The notes below the pieces were generated by a model. The model ran no database searches. It was not told the DNA's origin and was given only the letters and a program-made list of their open reading frames with translations. Made by a program: the position numbers and the translations under genes. Below are positions 4,856 to 5,790 of a stretch of DNA of 5,790 bases, piece by piece. The DNA comes from Gammaproteobacteria bacterium (lineage in GTDB: Bacteria > Pseudomonadota > Gammaproteobacteria > Pseudomonadales > Porticoccaceae), in contig SBGI01000318.1 of the NCBI GenBank assembly GCA_006227015.1, positions 1 to 5,790 of the forward strand, in the 5' to 3' direction. Within the stretch, counting starts at the first letter, position 1. Every line of letters starts with the position of its first letter.

Positions 4856-5622
4856 CAGTCCCACCCTAGCATGAACTCCAATACCTTTATGTCCTCTGAA
4901 AACTTTTCTAGTAAATAAAGTTTCTCTTGTGAATTTATCGAAGAAATATAGGGTCGAGAGTGAATCTCATGCGGTTCAATGTGAGGAAAGGATTCAATCT
5001 CCAAAAAAGCTGAAATTGTTTTCAGCGTCTTGTTTGGCGAGTTTTTTAGATCATCATGTTTGATAAAAAGAGTTTGTTTTCGAGGGAAGTATTGCCAGAT
5101 CCGCTTGATCTGTGCAGCATAAAACCCTCTATCCACATAGGAAAATATCCGGTGTTGCTTTGAGCTTTCACTATGGCAACGCACTTCCTCGTTGGTGATG
5201 GCATCCCAGAAAGTTAGATGCTCTTTCCCTCGGTCCCGCTCCATGTTCCAGTGTGAGTAAGCTCTCTCGATGGGGTTTCTCAGCACAATAAGAATCTTCA
5301 TTTCTGGGTTATATTCGCAGATACGTTTAGGTGCTTCTCTCCAATACATATAAATGGGTGTCGACTCGCCAATTAACTTGTGCGAATTCTTTGGCTCAAA
5401 AAAAGCGTGGTAACTGGAGTAGTCGACACCGTTATTAAAAAGCTCATCCCTGTCAAAGAAATGAACTTCTTTGCGTTGAGCCATGCAAATTGACTGATGT
5501 TTCCTCAGGTGACTATCAAGGGCAGTTGTCCCCCCCTTTTGGGTGCCGGCCACCAAGAAATTAACCTTAAATGGTCTGGATATACTTTTTCTAAAAAACA
5601 TCAGGTTGTATTGGTTAGACAC
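4837..5622 (-). CDS. PAPS-dependent sulfotransferase
   Basis: The product has 261 residues. The 5'-phosphosulfate loop GTQKGGTTAL is at 26-35 (K29 is the expected phosphate-contacting lysine). KEVHFFD at 51-57 is the strand-turn typical of heparan N-sulfotransferase-like enzymes. The 3'-phosphate site LRNPIERAYSHW is at 114-125 (R115, S123), and GFYAAQIKRIWQYFPRKQ (166-183) matches the acceptor-side region. It would transfer sulfate from PAPS to a sugar or other hydroxyl/amine acceptor; the acceptor is not readable from sequence. There is no signal peptide or membrane helix, so it should be cytoplasmic. The GTG start at 5622 is 6 nt after the ettA stop with weak Shine-Dalgarno; ATG 5601 (residue 8) is an alternative. 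G+C is about 42% by hand count against 54-57% in sampled neighbours, with AT-rich codons, which suggests horizontal acquisition. A G7 run encodes the PAPS-loop glycines. No PAPS-synthesis or glycan genes are in view. Confidence 0.9.
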   Translation of the reverse strand: MSNQYNLMFFRKSISRPFKVNFLVAGTQKGGTTALDSHLRKHQSICMAQRKEVHFFDRDELFNNGVDYSSYHAFFEPKNSHKLIGESTPIYMYWREAPKRICEYNPEMKILIVLRNPIERAYSHWNMERDRGKEHLTFWDAITNEEVRCHSESSKQHRIFSYVDRGFYAAQIKRIWQYFPRKQTLFIKHDDLKNSPNKTLKTISAFLEIESFPHIEPHEIHSRPYISSINSQEKLYLLEKFSEDIKVLEFMLGWDCSSWTQ

Positions 5623-5628
5623 AAAATA

Positions 5629-5790
5629 TCAGCTTTTCAGGCGCTTGTACTTCATACGCCGGGGCGCGGCATCCTGGCCTTTGCGCTTGATAAAGTCCTC
5701 GTGGTATTCGGTGTAATCACCCTCAAAAAACACCACTTCACTGTTGCCTTCGTAAGCGAGAATATGGGTGGCAATGCGGTCCAGGAACCA
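5629..5790 (-). CDS. ettA: EttA, energy-dependent translational throttle (ABC-F ATPase), C-terminal fragment
   Basis: Only the last 53 codons and the TGA are in the window; the gene enters from the right edge. The fragment reads WFLDRIATHILAYEG..., VVFFEGDYTEYHEDF and ends in PRRMKYKRLKS. This matches the ending of EttA/YjjK: the helix after the second ATPase domain's switch histidine (itself beyond the edge), the FFEG-x-YTEY strand, and the basic KYKR tail. EttA binds the ribosomal E site and couples translation elongation to the ATP/ADP ratio; it is a soluble protein with no transporter role. The fragment looks intact at its 3' end, so insertion of the sulfotransferase directly behind it did not truncate it. 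Other ABC-F members (Uup, YheS) have different C-termini, so the assignment is fairly specific. Confidence 0.9.
   Translation of the reverse strand, partial: WFLDRIATHILAYEGNSEVVFFEGDYTEYHEDFIKRKGQDAAPRRMKYKRLKS

Noticed and set aside
4776..5640. Transposon or site-specific element carrying the sulfotransferase
   Set aside because: No transposase, tRNA-like attachment site or direct repeats at the two boundaries could be found by eye.

Overview
The window looks like chromosomal DNA of a gammaproteobacterium, probably a free-living aquatic one. The reasons are the residue-level match of the Amt and EttA fragments to their proteobacterial homologues, a Lol-type lipoprotein with a SPOR domain, a DUF4404 protein, and moderate G+C (about 54-57% in hand-counted stretches of the lemA and GIDE genes). 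Genus cannot be fixed from the sequence. I see no rRNA, tRNA, CRISPR array, insertion sequence or phage gene.

Layout. (1) 1-956, minus strand: the first ~318 codons of an ammonium transporter, running off the left edge. (2) 957-1340: a divergent intergenic region with a possible amt promoter, a 7-bp inverted repeat and a long structured leader for the rightward genes. (3) 1341-3095, plus strand: four tightly packed small genes (DUF4404 protein, SPOR-domain lipoprotein, DCC/DUF393 thioredoxin-like protein, small cupin). Their spacings are +15, -8 and -1 nt, so they probably form one transcript. (4) 3102-4715, minus strand: a lemA gene followed by a GIDE-domain membrane protein carrying a canonical EF-hand loop and no RING finger. 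It meets the cupin gene tail to tail with 6 nt between them. (5) 4837-5622, minus strand: a PAPS-dependent sulfotransferase gene of clearly lower G+C (about 42% by hand count). (6) 5629-5790, minus strand: the C-terminal 53 residues of the ABC-F translation factor EttA.

How the parts may work together. Amt imports or senses ammonium and is divergent from the small-gene operon. The operon joins an envelope lipoprotein (the SPOR domain binds denuded peptidoglycan) to two small predicted cytoplasmic proteins; no pathway is evident. LemA with a GIDE/BAM-domain partner is a recurrent but functionally unassigned bacterial membrane pair. The EF-hand here suggests a calcium input. The sulfotransferase looks like a recently acquired cargo gene placed directly behind ettA; a G7 tract in its PAPS loop would switch it off on gain or loss of one base. 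The most interesting parts are the LemA/GIDE-EF-hand pair and the low-G+C sulfotransferase with its homopolymer.
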